Below are positions 1 to 9,951 of a stretch of 64,000 nt of DNA, piece by piece (positions within the stretch are counted from its first letter, which is position 1; each line of letters starts with the position of its first letter). Under the pieces are notes generated by a model that was not told the origin of the DNA, did not search any database, and was given only the letters and a program-made list of their open reading frames with translations. The translations under genes were made by a program, and so were the position numbers. The stretch spans positions 248,001 to 312,000 of the forward strand of contig NZ_JAERRB010000007.1 of assembly GCF_016735595.1 (NCBI RefSeq), in the 5' to 3' direction. Origin of the DNA: Chryseolinea lacunae. GTDB taxonomy: Bacteria > Bacteroidota > Bacteroidia > Cytophagales > Cyclobacteriaceae.

Positions 1-1548
1 CTGGAAGTGGCTCAGGAAAACGCGAAAAGCAAATTTGACTACGGTGCCTTTCACCATGCAAAGCCATTGTTCGAAGAGACCACGGCTGCGCTGGGAATTG
101 ATTTTGTGCATAAGGAAAACAAGTTCGTGGAGTTTACGCGTGAAGCCCTGTTGCCACACATGCTGTCGGCCGAAGGACCGGCGGCGGCGGTGGGCGATGT
201 GAACAACGATGGCCTCGACGATATTTTTATTGGCGGTGCCAAATGGCAAACTTCGGAGCTTTACGTTCAAACCAAACAAGGCACGTTTCTCAACTCGGTG
301 CAAAAAGTGTTTGCGCAAGACAGTGTGCAGGAAGACGTGGACGCAGCCTTTGCCGATGTGGACGGCGATGGCGACCAGGACCTGATTGTGGTGACGGGCG
401 GCAATGAATTTACAGGCAACTCGGTTCATCGTCAACCCAAGCTTTATACGAACGATGGCAAGGGAATTTTTGCCGCTTCGAAAGGCCTTCCGGAAATGTA
501 CATCACCGGATCGTCGGTGAGCGTGAGCGACTTCGACAGCGACCACGACCTTGATCTGTTTATTGCCGTGCGAACCATTCCCTACAAATACGGCGAAGAG
601 CCCGACAACTATCTGCTTCAAAACGACGGCAAAGGAAACTTCACCGACGTGACCGCCGAGGCTGCCCCGGCACTGAAACATTTTGGTTTTATCAAACAGT
701 CGGTGTGGGCCGACATCGACAACGATAAGGACGAGGATTTAATACTGGCGGCCGAGTGGAAGCCGGTGACCATACTGATCAACACTGGCGGAAAACTTTC
801 TCCGCTATCACTGGCCGGTTCGGGTCTTGAGCAATCGAACGGATGGTGGAACCATGTGGCGCTGGCCGATTTCGACACAGACGGCGACCTCGACATCATT
901 GCCGGAAATCTCGGACTGAACTCCACTCTGAAGACGTCGCTGACAGAGCCCGTCAGAATGTACTATTCCGACTTCGATGCCAACGGAAGTTCCGAACAGA
1001 TTCTGACACACTACACGCACGGAAAAGAATATCCCTACTACACCCGCGATGAAATGGTGAAGCAGATGCCAGGACTGAAAAAGAAATACCTGTCATCAAA
1101 CAAATTCGCAGCGGCCACCTTCAAAGACATTTTCAACGAAGACACTTTGAAGAAGGCGAAGTTGTTTGAGGTGTTCACGTTCGAGAGCGCCTATGTGGAG
1201 AACAAAGGCAACGGAAAGTTTGTGGTGAAGCCACTTCCTTCGTCTGCACAATTTTCAACGGTCAACGCAACTGTCACGGAAGACTTTAATCATGATGGCA
1301 ACCTCGATGTTTTTGTGGCTGGTAATTTTTATCCCATCAACATCCAGATGGGCCGCTATGATGCTAGCTATGGAACGTTGCTATTGGGCAATGGCAAGGG
1401 AGCTTTCACCGCCGTGCCCAACAAAGATTCCGGCGCCTGCCTGAAAGGCGAGATACGGAAACTGAAACCTGTGAAAGCAGGGGAGAGGATTCAGTATGTC
1501 GGCTTCCGGAACAACGACACCCTGGTTTCGTTTTCTTTGAAAAAATAG
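1..1548 (+). CDS. FG-GAP/VCBS repeat protein, C-terminal part (CRTAC1-like)
   Basis: The reading frame is open from the first base and has no convincing start, so the gene begins before the window; 515 residues are present. At least six FG-GAP/VCBS-type repeats of the form DxDxDGxxD are visible (near residues 66, 118, 176, 237, 290 and 428), for example ADVDGDGDQDLIV and ADFDTDGDLDIIA. Such repeats fold into calcium-binding beta-propeller blades. In Bacteroidota, proteins of this type are usually exported and of about 1100 residues, often with an ASPIC/UnbV domain; that part is not visible here. Substrate and exact role are unknown. It ends about 190 bases before the next gene on the same strand, which appears to have its own promoter. 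Confidence 0.85.
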   Translation: MEVAQENAKSKFDYGAFHHAKPLFEETTAALGIDFVHKENKFVEFTREALLPHMLSAEGPAAAVGDVNNDGLDDIFIGGAKWQTSELYVQTKQGTFLNSVQKVFAQDSVQEDVDAAFADVDGDGDQDLIVVTGGNEFTGNSVHRQPKLYTNDGKGIFAASKGLPEMYITGSSVSVSDFDSDHDLDLFIAVRTIPYKYGEEPDNYLLQNDGKGNFTDVTAEAAPALKHFGFIKQSVWADIDNDKDEDLILAAEWKPVTILINTGGKLSPLSLAGSGLEQSNGWWNHVALADFDTDGDLDIIAGNLGLNSTLKTSLTEPVRMYYSDFDANGSSEQILTHYTHGKEYPYYTRDEMVKQMPGLKKKYLSSNKFAAATFKDIFNEDTLKKAKLFEVFTFESAYVENKGNGKFVVKPLPSSAQFSTVNATVTEDFNHDGNLDVFVAGNFYPINIQMGRYDASYGTLLLGNGKGAFTAVPNKDSGACLKGEIRKLKPVKAGERIQYVGFRNNDTLVSFSLKK

Positions 1549-1704
1549 CCCGTGAAACTCCGGGCACTAGGGCTTTGTACCGCGTGACGTTGGTTTGGGA
1601 TGTTCTGTAAAAGGGGAGTGGTGGTTACGCGGTTCCGCCAAAAGATTTCGGGTCTCCGCTTGATCCGCAACGGTTTGTTTCTTTTTTTTATAGCCGTCAA
1701 CTGA

Positions 1705-1712
1705 TACCTTTG
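1705..1712 (+). promoter_or_regulatory. candidate -7 promoter box (TACCTTTG)
   Basis: TACCTTTG matches the Bacteroidota -7 consensus TAnnTTTG at every fixed position. A TTTG lies upstream at 1674-1677, but the 27-base gap is longer than usual, so the -33 element is uncertain. A start of transcription near 1718 would leave about 20 bases before the ATG at 1739, which favours that ATG over the one at 1730. Confidence 0.4.
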
Positions 1713-1738
1713 GATAGTACACCCCATACATGCGCCCA

Positions 1739-3085
1739 ATGAAGAATTTTTTATGGAAAGGCCTTTGCTTGGGTCTTTTGTTCGTTTCGTGTTCGAAAGA
1801 CCATTCGGATTGGAAGACTGAAGCTCAGAACCCCGAGTTTTTGCACCGTTCGGTGAAGCAGGTCACCGACGTGATCGTTCACGATATCTTTTCGCCCCCC
1901 GTGGCATCGCGTATCTATACCTACATGAGTGTTGCGGGCTATGAAGCGGCGATTCACCAGGACAAAAAATTTGTGACCTTCGCCGGCCAGCTCACCGGGC
2001 TGCAACCACTTCCTCAACCTAATCCAAACGAAGAATATTGTTACCCGCTGGCGTCGGTGCAGGCCATGCTGAAAGTGGGCCGCACGCTGGTGTTTTCCGA
2101 AGATAAAATGGATGAATTCTACGCCAAGCTGATGCAGGAATACAAAGACACCGGCATGCCCGACGATGTGTTTGATCGATCGGTGGCGTTTGGCATTGCG
2201 GTTGCAGACCATGTTGTCGCGTGGTCATCGAAAGACAACTACAAGCAAAGCCGTTCGTTTCCCAAATATTCCATCCTCGACGATCCTGCCACCTGGAAGC
2301 CAACGCCTCCGGCCTATATGGATGCCGTTGAGCCTCATTGGAACAAGATCCGTCCTTTTGCTATCGACTCAGCATCGCAGTTCAAACCGAAGCCCCCCAC
2401 GGCATTCTCGGTGGACAAGACGAGCCAGTTCTTTAAAGAAGCCCAGGAAATTCGCGACCTCGGCGCGAATCTCTCGGAAGAGCAACGCGAAATTGCGTCG
2501 TTCTGGGATTGCAATCCGTTTGTGATGAATGTGAAAGGGCATGTGATGTTTGCCACGAAAAAGATTTCGCCGGGCGGCCACTGGATGAACATCACGCACG
2601 TGGCATGCTCCTCCAGCAAAGCCGACTTTGTGCACTCGGCCGAAGCCTACGCACGCGTGGCCATCTCGTTGGTGGATGGTTTCATCTCCTGCTGGGACGA
2701 AAAGTATCGCAGCAAATTGATTCGCCCCGAAACCTACATCAACCAATACATCGACGAGAACTGGGTGCCGCTGTTGCAGACCCCGCCCTTCCCCGAATAC
2801 TCCAGCGGACACAGTGTGATCTCCGGAGCATCGTCGGTCACGCTCACCAAATTGTTTGGCGACAACTTCGCGTTTGTCGATTCCACGGAACTGGAGTTTG
2901 GATTGACGCGACGCACGTTTCCCTCGTTTGCCAAAGCCTGCGAAGAGGCCGCACTCAGCCGCATGTATGGCGGCATCCACTACCGTCCGGCGTGTGAAAA
3001 CGGACTGGCTCAGGGCCGGGCCGTTGGTGCCTACATCGTGCAAAAGATCAAAACGCGCAAGGAAGATCTGGCCGAAGCCAATTGA
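1739..3085 (+). CDS. PAP2-family phosphatase / vanadium-dependent haloperoxidase-like lipoprotein
   Basis: The N-terminus (MKNFLWKG, hydrophobic stretch, then FVSC) is a lipoprotein signal with the lipidated cysteine near residue 18, so the protein should sit on the periplasmic side or outer membrane. Three PAP2 phosphate/vanadate-binding motifs occur in order: K-x6-RP (KYRSKLIRP), SSGH in place of PSGH, and SR-x5-H (SRMYGGIH, His414). The acidic residue that usually follows that histidine by four is alanine (A418). The length of 448 residues fits the vanadium-haloperoxidase-like branch of PAP2 better than short phospholipid phosphatases. The start at 1739 gives a clean signal peptide; ATG 1730 would add three residues. 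Substrate is unknown. Confidence 0.85.
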   Translation: MKNFLWKGLCLGLLFVSCSKDHSDWKTEAQNPEFLHRSVKQVTDVIVHDIFSPPVASRIYTYMSVAGYEAAIHQDKKFVTFAGQLTGLQPLPQPNPNEEYCYPLASVQAMLKVGRTLVFSEDKMDEFYAKLMQEYKDTGMPDDVFDRSVAFGIAVADHVVAWSSKDNYKQSRSFPKYSILDDPATWKPTPPAYMDAVEPHWNKIRPFAIDSASQFKPKPPTAFSVDKTSQFFKEAQEIRDLGANLSEEQREIASFWDCNPFVMNVKGHVMFATKKISPGGHWMNITHVACSSSKADFVHSAEAYARVAISLVDGFISCWDEKYRSKLIRPETYINQYIDENWVPLLQTPPFPEYSSGHSVISGASSVTLTKLFGDNFAFVDSTELEFGLTRRTFPSFAKACEEAALSRMYGGIHYRPACENGLAQGRAVGAYIVQKIKTRKEDLAEAN

Positions 3086-3205
3086 GACGGAGCGGACATC
3101 GTTGTTACGGCACGACGTGTAACCTTACGGCTATATTAATCTTTCGAACGGTTATGAAACAATCGATTTCGGTTCGCTATATTGACGCTAACCAAACCGA
3201 CTGTT

Positions 3206-3913
3206 ATGAGTCCTTACTACGCTGAATTTATCGGCACCCTCATCATCATTTTGCTGGGCGACGGCGCCGTGGCGGGCGCCTTGCTGAAAGGCACCAAATC
3301 GGAAAACGACGGCTGGCTCACCATTGTGATGGCCTGGGGCCTGGCGGTGACGCTGGCCATTTTTGCCGTGGGCCGCATCAGCGGAGCGCACCTCAATCCC
3401 GCCATCACCATCGCGCTTTATCTCACCGGAGATTTTCCCCAGGATAAAGTGGCGGGCTACATCATCGCGCAGTTTGCCGGAGCCTTTGTAGGCGCCATTC
3501 TCGTGTGGCTGCATTTTCTGCCGCACTGGGAACGCACCGACAGCGCATCAAAGAAGCTTGCTGTGTTTTGCACGGGTCCGGCGGTTCGGTCAACACCGGC
3601 AAACCTGGTGAGCGAAGTGATTGCCACGGGAGTGCTGGTGTTCGCCATTCTCTTCATTGGCGCCAATGAGTTTGCCGCCGGCATCAACCCGCTCATTGTG
3701 GGCGGTCTCATCATCTCCATCGGTCTCAGTCTTGGTGGCACCACGGGGTTTGCCATCAATCCCGCGCGCGACCTTGGGCCACGGCTGGCGCACTTCATTT
3801 TGCCCATCCCCGGCAAGGGTTCGTCCGACTGGTCCTATAGCTGGATACCCGTGGTAGGGCCGGTGCTGGGTGGCGTGTTGGGAGCCTGGATGTTTAAAGC
3901 ATTGTTTGTTTAA
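3206..3913 (+). CDS. glpF: MIP-family aquaporin / glycerol facilitator
   Basis: A 235-residue membrane channel with the two hallmark NPA motifs of the aquaporin family, NPA at residues 64-66 and NPARD at 185-189. The aspartate after the second NPAR is typical of glycerol-conducting members (GlpF type). Six hydrophobic helices are apparent. The ATG at 3206 (MSPYYAEFIG) is chosen; an upstream TTG at 3182 would add a polar tail before the first helix. Glycerol kinase starts 9 bases downstream and glycerol-3-phosphate dehydrogenase follows, so this is the uptake gene of a glycerol operon. Confidence 0.92.
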   Translation: MSPYYAEFIGTLIIILLGDGAVAGALLKGTKSENDGWLTIVMAWGLAVTLAIFAVGRISGAHLNPAITIALYLTGDFPQDKVAGYIIAQFAGAFVGAILVWLHFLPHWERTDSASKKLAVFCTGPAVRSTPANLVSEVIATGVLVFAILFIGANEFAAGINPLIVGGLIISIGLSLGGTTGFAINPARDLGPRLAHFILPIPGKGSSDWSYSWIPVVGPVLGGVLGAWMFKALFV

Positions 3914-3922
3914 TTCTAAAGC

Positions 3923-5401
3923 ATGAAATACATCATCGCCCTCGACCAGGGAACCACCAGCTCACGGGCCGTGCTCTTCGACGAGCATGCCGACATCAAG
4001 GGCATTGTGCAGCAGGAATTCCGGCAGATCTTTCCGCAGCCGGGCTGGGTAGAACACGATCCACACGAGATCCTGAGCACACAACGCATGGTGCTGGAAA
4101 AGTTGATACAGACGCACAACGTAGACGCATCGTCTATTGCGGCTATTGGTATCACCAACCAACGCGAGACCACGCTGCTGTGGGATAAAAAAACCGGAGA
4201 GCCTCTCTACAACGCCATTGTGTGGCAAGACAAACGCACCGCGCCGCTATGCGAGGCATTGAAGGCAGAAGGCCTTGAAAATCACGTGCGCGAACGCACG
4301 GGTCTGGTGATTGATTCATACTTCTCTGCCACCAAGATCAAGTGGATACTCGACGCTGTTCCCAACGCGCGCGAACGGGCAAAGCGGGGAGAGATCGCCT
4401 TTGGCACCGTAGACACCTGGCTCATCTGGAACCTCACCAACCGCAAGGTGCACGCCACCGACTATTCGAACGCGTCGCGCACCATGCTGTTCGACATTCA
4501 CACGCTCACGTGGGACAAGACTATGCTGGCCGCTCTCGACATTCCGGAATCTATTTTGCCCGAGGTGAAACCCTCGTCGCATCACTTTGGAAACTGGACA
4601 CACAACGGTGTTGACATTCCCCTGGCGGGCGTGGCCGGCGATCAGCAAGCAGCCTTGTTTGGTCAGGCCTGTTTTTCGCCGGGCATGGCCAAGAACACCT
4701 ATGGCACCGGCTGCTTCATGCTCATGAACACGGGCACCAAGATTCAACAGTCGCGCAACGGGCTCATCACCACCATTGCGTGGGGCCTTGACGGCAAAGT
4801 CGAGTATGCACTGGAAGGCAGCGTGTTTATTGCCGGCGCGGCAGTGCAATGGCTGCGCGACAGCCTTCATCTTATCGATCAATCAAAAGACTCGGAATAC
4901 TTTGCGGCAAAAGCACTCGGCTCAAACGACGTTTATGTGGTGCCCGCCTTTGCGGGATTGGGTGCGCCCTATTGGGACATGTATGCCCGCGGGGCGATCT
5001 TTGGATTGACACGCGACACAGGCAAGGATCACATCATCAAAGCCACCCTCGAGTCGCTGGCCTATCAGACCAAAGACATCCTCAACGCCATGCAGGAAGA
5101 CGCCGGGCTGACGCTGGCCAGTTTGAAAGTGGATGGCGGCGCCTGTGCCAACAACATCCTGATGCAATTCCAGTCCGACATTCTGGGCACCGAAGTCGAA
5201 CGACCAGAGATCATCGAGTCTACCGCGTTGGGTGCGGCCTACCTCGCCGGCATACAGGTGGGACTTTGGAAGAAAGAAAGCATCACGTCGAACCGTAAAA
5301 TTCAGAAACGCTTCACACCCCAGATGGACGAGGCCACCCGCGTCAGGCTCTACAAGGGCTGGACAAAAGCTGTGGAGCGCACAAAAGGATGGGTGGACTA
5401 G
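3923..5401 (+). CDS. glpK: glycerol kinase
   Basis: A 492-residue FGGY-family kinase that phosphorylates glycerol to sn-glycerol-3-phosphate with ATP. The N-terminal phosphate-binding loop [10 protein letters not shown] (residues 7-16), the ATSI-type start of the FGGY fold, [11 protein letters not shown] and the C-terminal DGGACANN motif are all present and the length matches the family (about 495-505). It lies 9 bases after glpF and 38 bases before glpD. The trapped glycerol-3-phosphate is the substrate of the next enzyme. Confidence 0.96.
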   Translation: MKYIIALDQGTTSSRAVLFDEHADIKGIVQQEFRQIFPQPGWVEHDPHEILSTQRMVLEKLIQTHNVDASSIAAIGITNQRETTLLWDKKTGEPLYNAIVWQDKRTAPLCEALKAEGLENHVRERTGLVIDSYFSATKIKWILDAVPNARERAKRGEIAFGTVDTWLIWNLTNRKVHATDYSNASRTMLFDIHTLTWDKTMLAALDIPESILPEVKPSSHHFGNWTHNGVDIPLAGVAGDQQAALFGQACFSPGMAKNTYGTGCFMLMNTGTKIQQSRNGLITTIAWGLDGKVEYALEGSVFIAGAAVQWLRDSLHLIDQSKDSEYFAAKALGSNDVYVVPAFAGLGAPYWDMYARGAIFGLTRDTGKDHIIKATLESLAYQTKDILNAMQEDAGLTLASLKVDGGACANNILMQFQSDILGTEVERPEIIESTALGAAYLAGIQVGLWKKESITSNRKIQKRFTPQMDEATRVRLYKGWTKAVERTKGWVD

Positions 5402-5439
5402 AGCGTTACTAAGATTATATCATCACTAAACAAAGCTTC

Positions 5440-7098
5440 GTGACTCCGTACTCATACCACGACCGCCCCATCCTGCTTCGCCAGTTGGCTACCGAAGAAT
5501 TCGACCTGGTCATCATTGGTGGTGGCATTACCGGCGCGGGCATTGCGCTCGATGCCGTTACGCGCGGCCTGAAGACTGCACTGGTAGAGAAGAAGGACTT
5601 TGCCTATGGCACCAGCAGTCGTTCCACAAAGCTCATCCATGGCGGTCTGCGCTATCTGAAGCAACTCGAGTTTGGATTGGTGAAGGAAGTGGGCAGCGAG
5701 CGCGCCGTGGTGCACGCCCTGGCGCCACACCTGGTGGTGCCCGAAAAAATGCTGCTACCCCTTTCCGAAAAGAAAGGTCTTGGCTATTGGCTCACGTCCA
5801 TTGGGTTGAAAGTATACGACCTGCTGGCCGGTGTGAAAGCCGAAGACCAGCGCAAAATGCTCACCAAGGCCCAGACGCTTCGCCATGAACCGCTGCTTAA
5901 AAAAGACGACATCAAAGGCGGCGCCATCTATGCCGAATACCGTACAGACGACGCACGCCTCACCACCGAAATCATAAAAACCGCCGTGAGCCACGGAGCC
6001 GTTATCCTGAACTACACCCGCGTGCTTGAATTCCAATACGCAGCCGAGAAAGTAGCCGGCGTGATGGTAGACGACGAACTGACGGGCGAACGCTACACCA
6101 TCAAGGCCAAAACCGTGGTGAGTGCTGCCGGCCCGTGGGTAGATGAACTGCGCGACATCAACAAATCGAAAAGCGGCAAGCGGCTGCACCTCACCAAGGG
6201 TGTGCACATTGTGGTGCCACACAGTCGCTTCCCCGTGAAGCAGGCCATCTATTTTGATGTGGAAGACGGCCGCATGATCTTCGCCATTCCCCGCGGGCGG
6301 ATCACCTACATTGGCACGACAGACACCAACTACAATGGCGACAAAGACGAGGTGTTTACTTCGCCGGAAGATGCACACTATCTTATTCAGGGCGTCAATG
6401 CCACATTTCCATCGGTAGGGCTATCGGTCGCCGACATCGAGTCGAGCTGGGCGGGGCTTCGGCCGCTTATTCACGAAGATGGCAAGTCGGCGTCGGAGCT
6501 TTCGCGGAAGGACGAGATCTTTGAATCTCCCACGGGCCTCATCTCCATTGCCGGGGGCAAGCTTACGGGCTACCGCAAAATGGCGGAGCGCGTGGTGAAC
6601 CTGGTCATCAAAAATCATTTTCAGCAGAAAACCCTGAAGCCAAGCCAGACACAAAAGCTGTGGCTGTCGGAAAAGCATTTTGCCAACACCCGGCAGGTGA
6701 AGGATTTTGCGCGTGAATTGCAACGACGACTGGCACCCCTTGCCTTGCCCGACCACACGGCGGCCTACCTGGTGGAGAACTATGGCTACCAGGCTGAAGC
6801 CATTGTGCGCCGTGCCGAGATCGGGGCCAGCGGAGAACCGTCGGCCGACCTGGCCTTGCTGAAGGCTGAGTGGTGGCATTGTGTGCACGGCGAGATGGTG
6901 TGCACCCTGCAAGATTTTTTTATTCGCCGCACCGGCCTCAGCTATTTCAACCGGCAGCGTGTGCTTCAATGGCAGGACGCGATGGCCGCCGAAGGCAAGA
7001 CGTATTTCAAGTGGGACGACGCGCGTGTGGCTCAGGAGCTGACGGATCTGAACACTTTCCTCGACTCGCTCACACGCTTTCGCACAGCGCCATTCTAA
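5440..7098 (+). CDS. glpD: FAD-dependent glycerol-3-phosphate dehydrogenase
   Basis: A 552-residue flavoprotein that oxidises glycerol-3-phosphate to dihydroxyacetone phosphate and passes electrons to quinone at the membrane. The N-terminal FAD-binding Rossmann motif GGGITGAG (residues 27-34) and the family segment GTSSRSTKLIHGGLRYL are present, and a DAO C-terminal domain with helical tail follows. The start is GTG at 5440, 38 bases after glpK; no ATG in frame precedes the FAD motif. It closes the glpFKD operon and feeds triose phosphate into glycolysis. Confidence 0.95.
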   Translation: MTPYSYHDRPILLRQLATEEFDLVIIGGGITGAGIALDAVTRGLKTALVEKKDFAYGTSSRSTKLIHGGLRYLKQLEFGLVKEVGSERAVVHALAPHLVVPEKMLLPLSEKKGLGYWLTSIGLKVYDLLAGVKAEDQRKMLTKAQTLRHEPLLKKDDIKGGAIYAEYRTDDARLTTEIIKTAVSHGAVILNYTRVLEFQYAAEKVAGVMVDDELTGERYTIKAKTVVSAAGPWVDELRDINKSKSGKRLHLTKGVHIVVPHSRFPVKQAIYFDVEDGRMIFAIPRGRITYIGTTDTNYNGDKDEVFTSPEDAHYLIQGVNATFPSVGLSVADIESSWAGLRPLIHEDGKSASELSRKDEIFESPTGLISIAGGKLTGYRKMAERVVNLVIKNHFQQKTLKPSQTQKLWLSEKHFANTRQVKDFARELQRRLAPLALPDHTAAYLVENYGYQAEAIVRRAEIGASGEPSADLALLKAEWWHCVHGEMVCTLQDFFIRRTGLSYFNRQRVLQWQDAMAAEGKTYFKWDDARVAQELTDLNTFLDSLTRFRTAPF

Positions 7099-7184
7099 AC
7101 ATCATTCCATCGCTTTTGTTTAACCGATCCGTGGGGCCGACAGGTTCGCTATGCGCTTCGCATTCGATTTTAAAATTAAGATTT

Positions 7185-7199
7185 AATCAACGATTGATT
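7185..7199. promoter_or_regulatory. short palindrome upstream of ROK kinase
   Basis: AATCAA-CGA-TTGATT is a perfect 6-3-6 inverted repeat in the AT-rich 151-base gap between glpD and the ROK gene. The octamer AACGATTG overlapping it recurs about 40 bases downstream. It could be an operator but there is no further support. Confidence 0.2.
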
Positions 7200-7249
7200 T
7201 TCAGATTAGACTCTTAAATTACGGTTGGAAAACGATTGTTCAACAGTTC

Positions 7250-8188
7250 ATGACGAGTAGCAAAAAAAGCATGGGAGATGAAAAGAGCCTCTGGGGTGTA
7301 GACCTTGGCGGCACGAAAATAGAAGGTGTTATTTTAAAATCGGCTGCGAATCCCGAAGTGCTTTTTCGCCATCGTCTTCCCACCGAGGCCGACCAGGGCT
7401 ACGCTCACATCCTGGACCAAGTCAAAAAACTAATCGACAAAATGCAAGCCGAGGCGGGCTATCTTCCCGCGCACATCGGCTTTGGCACGCCGGGAACTTT
7501 GGACCCGAAGCGGGGCGTAATGAAAAACTGCAACACCGTGGTCATGAATGGCCAGCCCATGAAAGTTGACCTCGAAAAAATGCTTGGCGTGAGAGTGGAG
7601 ATGGCCAACGATGCCGATTGTTTTGCCCTGGCCGAGGCGCGCTATGGCGTGGTGAAAGATCAGTTCCCGGACGCCCGCGTGGTGTTTGGCGTCATTCTCG
7701 GCACCGGCGTTGGCGGCGGCATTGTGGTGGATGGAAAAGCGATCATCGGCCTGCAGGGCATAGCAGGGGAGTGGGGTCATAATTTTCTCGACGAATCGGG
7801 CGGCCCGTGCTATTGTGGCAAGACCGGTTGCGTGGAAAAAGTGATTTCAGGACCCGCGCTCGAAAAATATTACTTCAACGAAACAGGAAACAAAAAGCCA
7901 TTGAAAGACATCGTGGCCCTGGCCGAATCGAAAGTGGACCCCACCGCGCAGAAAACCATGTTGCGTCTGGTTGAATTCTATGGCAAGGCACTGAGCGTGA
8001 TCGTGAACATACTCGACCCCGACGTGATTGTGATTGGCGGCGGCGTGGGCAACATCGACTTGCTCTACGACCGCGGTCTCGACGCTTTGCGCAAGTATAT
8101 CTTTAACACTTCCCTGGACACGCCCATAGTCAGGCCGTTGCTGGGCGACAGCGCCGGCGTGATTGGCGCAGCATTTCTGGTGAGCTAA
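7250..8188 (+). CDS. ROK-family sugar kinase
   Basis: A 312-residue ROK protein. The ATP-binding loop DLGGTKIEG (residues 18-26) is followed by GTPGTLDP, the ILGTGVGGG phosphate segment and the ROK zinc site with C187, C189 and C194 (CYCGKTGC), preceded by the conserved GHN. No N-terminal helix-turn-helix is present, so it is a kinase and not a ROK repressor. Likely substrates are glucose, fructose or mannose; sequence alone does not decide. It heads a co-directional group with a PfkB kinase, beta-phosphoglucomutase and a GH65 phosphorylase (gaps 27-54 bases). An alternative ATG at 7271 would remove seven residues. Confidence 0.9.
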   Translation: MTSSKKSMGDEKSLWGVDLGGTKIEGVILKSAANPEVLFRHRLPTEADQGYAHILDQVKKLIDKMQAEAGYLPAHIGFGTPGTLDPKRGVMKNCNTVVMNGQPMKVDLEKMLGVRVEMANDADCFALAEARYGVVKDQFPDARVVFGVILGTGVGGGIVVDGKAIIGLQGIAGEWGHNFLDESGGPCYCGKTGCVEKVISGPALEKYYFNETGNKKPLKDIVALAESKVDPTAQKTMLRLVEFYGKALSVIVNILDPDVIVIGGGVGNIDLLYDRGLDALRKYIFNTSLDTPIVRPLLGDSAGVIGAAFLVS

Positions 8189-8215
8189 CGACATTCCCCA
8201 AACTTTCAGAGCGAT

Positions 8216-9190
8216 ATGAAACGAATAGCAGTGCTTGGACCCATACCCCGCGATCACATTGTGACACACCAGGGTGATCTGATTCAAAAATGGGGATGCG
8301 TGACGCACCCCGTCATCGCTTTGTCAGTGCTGGCCGGCGATCGCATCGAAATCATTCCCGTTTGCCACATCCGCCAGGTGGACCTCGACAACGTGAAAGA
8401 AGTGTTTCGTGGCTACGAAGGTATCAACACCAAACAGCTCACCACCAAAAACGACCAGGGCGACATCATCAGTCTGAGGTTTCTCGATATGAACAATCGC
8501 GTAGAGCGGCAAACCGGTTTTATGGACCCCATTCTTCCCGCCGACGTGAAAAGCATTCTCAACTGCAAAGTGTTTGTGTTCATTCCTATCAGCGACTATG
8601 AAGTGTCGCTCGACACCCTGAAATATCTGAAAGAAAACAGCAAGGGCACCATCATCTTCGATGCGCATGGTCCCACCACCGCCTGCCTCTTCAACGGCGA
8701 GCGGCAACGCAAATTCTGGGTCGACCGCGACCAATGGCTCCCCTACATCGACGTGCTGAAAATGAACCTGGAAGAAGCACATGCCTCCTGGTTCAAAAAA
8801 GAATATGAAACCAGCGATTACTATACCGACAGTGACGAAGTGGACCGCGAGGAGCTGGCCCGGTTTGCCACGCATTGCCTCAACATGGGCGTGAAATGCG
8901 TCTATATCACTGTTGACTCACGGGGTTGCCTGACCTACTACAAAGAGAAAGGCAAAGTGAAGGAAGAGATGGTGCCCGCCGTGAAAGTAGACAACGTTGT
9001 GGACACCACGGGATGCGGCGATTCGTTTGCCGGTGGCGTGGGCTTTGGTCTTTTGCAGAAACCCACAGACTATATAGGCGCCGCGCGCTATGGAAATGCG
9101 TTGGGTGCATTGCGTACACAGGGAAAAACGTTTGCAGTATTTAAGTCGCTGGAAGAAACGAATAAACTGATCAAGGAAACGTACTTTTAA
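8216..9190 (+). CDS. PfkB-family carbohydrate kinase
   Basis: A 324-residue ribokinase-like protein. The C-terminal PfkB signature DTTGCGDSFAGGV is complete, with D269 the expected catalytic base and the GCGD anion hole at 266-269. The N-terminal half departs from the canonical ribokinase GG motif, so the sugar cannot be named. It starts 27 bases after the ROK kinase and ends 50 bases before beta-phosphoglucomutase. Its place suggests a role in hexose or nucleoside-sugar phosphorylation beside maltose breakdown, which is inference. Confidence 0.88.
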   Translation: MKRIAVLGPIPRDHIVTHQGDLIQKWGCVTHPVIALSVLAGDRIEIIPVCHIRQVDLDNVKEVFRGYEGINTKQLTTKNDQGDIISLRFLDMNNRVERQTGFMDPILPADVKSILNCKVFVFIPISDYEVSLDTLKYLKENSKGTIIFDAHGPTTACLFNGERQRKFWVDRDQWLPYIDVLKMNLEEAHASWFKKEYETSDYYTDSDEVDREELARFATHCLNMGVKCVYITVDSRGCLTYYKEKGKVKEEMVPAVKVDNVVDTTGCGDSFAGGVGFGLLQKPTDYIGAARYGNALGALRTQGKTFAVFKSLEETNKLIKETYF

Positions 9191-9240
9191 CAAACCCAGC
9201 GAACGTCACACTCACACTTCGGACCTAAACTAATCCCACA

Positions 9241-9897
9241 TTGACATTGATTAAGGCATGTATTTTTGACCTGGATGGCGTAATTGTAGACACGGCGCAC
9301 TATCACTTTCTGGCGTGGAAGCGACTGGCCGACGAACTCGGCATCGCGTTCACCCCGGAAGACAACGAACGTCTGAAAGGTGTGAGCCGCATGGCGTCTA
9401 TGGACATCCTGCTCGAGGTGGGTGGCGTAACACTTTCGGACCACGACAAGGAACGGCTGGCCAACAAAAAGAACACCTGGTTTGTTGACTATGTGGAGCG
9501 CATGGTTCCCGAAGAAATATTTCCCGGCGTGAAACAGCTCATTGAAAAACTGAAAGAGAAGGGCATCAAGATCGGCCTGGCCTCCAGCAGCAAGAACGCG
9601 AAAACGGTGCTGCAACGCCTCTATGTGGAGCCGCTGTTCGACGTGGTGGTGGACGGAACCATGGTGAAGAACTCGAAGCCCGATCCTGAAATATTTCTGC
9701 TGGCCGCATCGCGTCTGGGCATTGCGCCTGCCGACTGCGTTGTGTTTGAAGACGCCGAAGCGGGCGTGGAAGCCGCCCTGGCCGCGGGCATGAAGTGTGT
9801 GGGGATAGGCTCGCGCGATCAGCTGGGAAAGGCCGATCGGGTGATCCGCACCACCAGCGATTTTCAAGCCGCAGACCTCGCCACCCTGGCACACTAA
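9241..9897 (+). CDS. pgmB: beta-phosphoglucomutase (HAD superfamily)
   Basis: A 218-residue HAD phosphomutase converting beta-glucose-1-phosphate to glucose-6-phosphate. The nucleophile motif FDLDGVIVDT has D10 as phosphate acceptor and D12 as acid/base, and the cap segment begins with HYHFLAWKRLA. The later HAD motifs ASSSKN, KPDPEIFL and VFEDAEAGVEAA are intact. The start is TTG at 9241; no ATG is available before the catalytic motif. The next gene is a GH65 phosphorylase that releases beta-glucose-1-phosphate, the classical partner of this mutase. Confidence 0.93.
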   Translation: MTLIKACIFDLDGVIVDTAHYHFLAWKRLADELGIAFTPEDNERLKGVSRMASMDILLEVGGVTLSDHDKERLANKKNTWFVDYVERMVPEEIFPGVKQLIEKLKEKGIKIGLASSSKNAKTVLQRLYVEPLFDVVVDGTMVKNSKPDPEIFLLAASRLGIAPADCVVFEDAEAGVEAALAAGMKCVGIGSRDQLGKADRVIRTTSDFQAADLATLAH

Positions 9898-9951
9898 CAA
9901 CGAACCTGGCCCCAACCTCTATAAATCTTTAAAAGAATCTAACGCTGCGCT

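Noticed and set aside
1549-1590. Terminator after the FG-GAP protein gene
   Set aside because: The GCCCG/CGGGC pairing is short with an 8-base loop and lacks a following T-run.
3182-3205. TTG start of the aquaporin gene at 3182
   Set aside because: It adds a polar leader before the first membrane helix, and the ATG at 3206 begins exactly where GlpF proteins begin.
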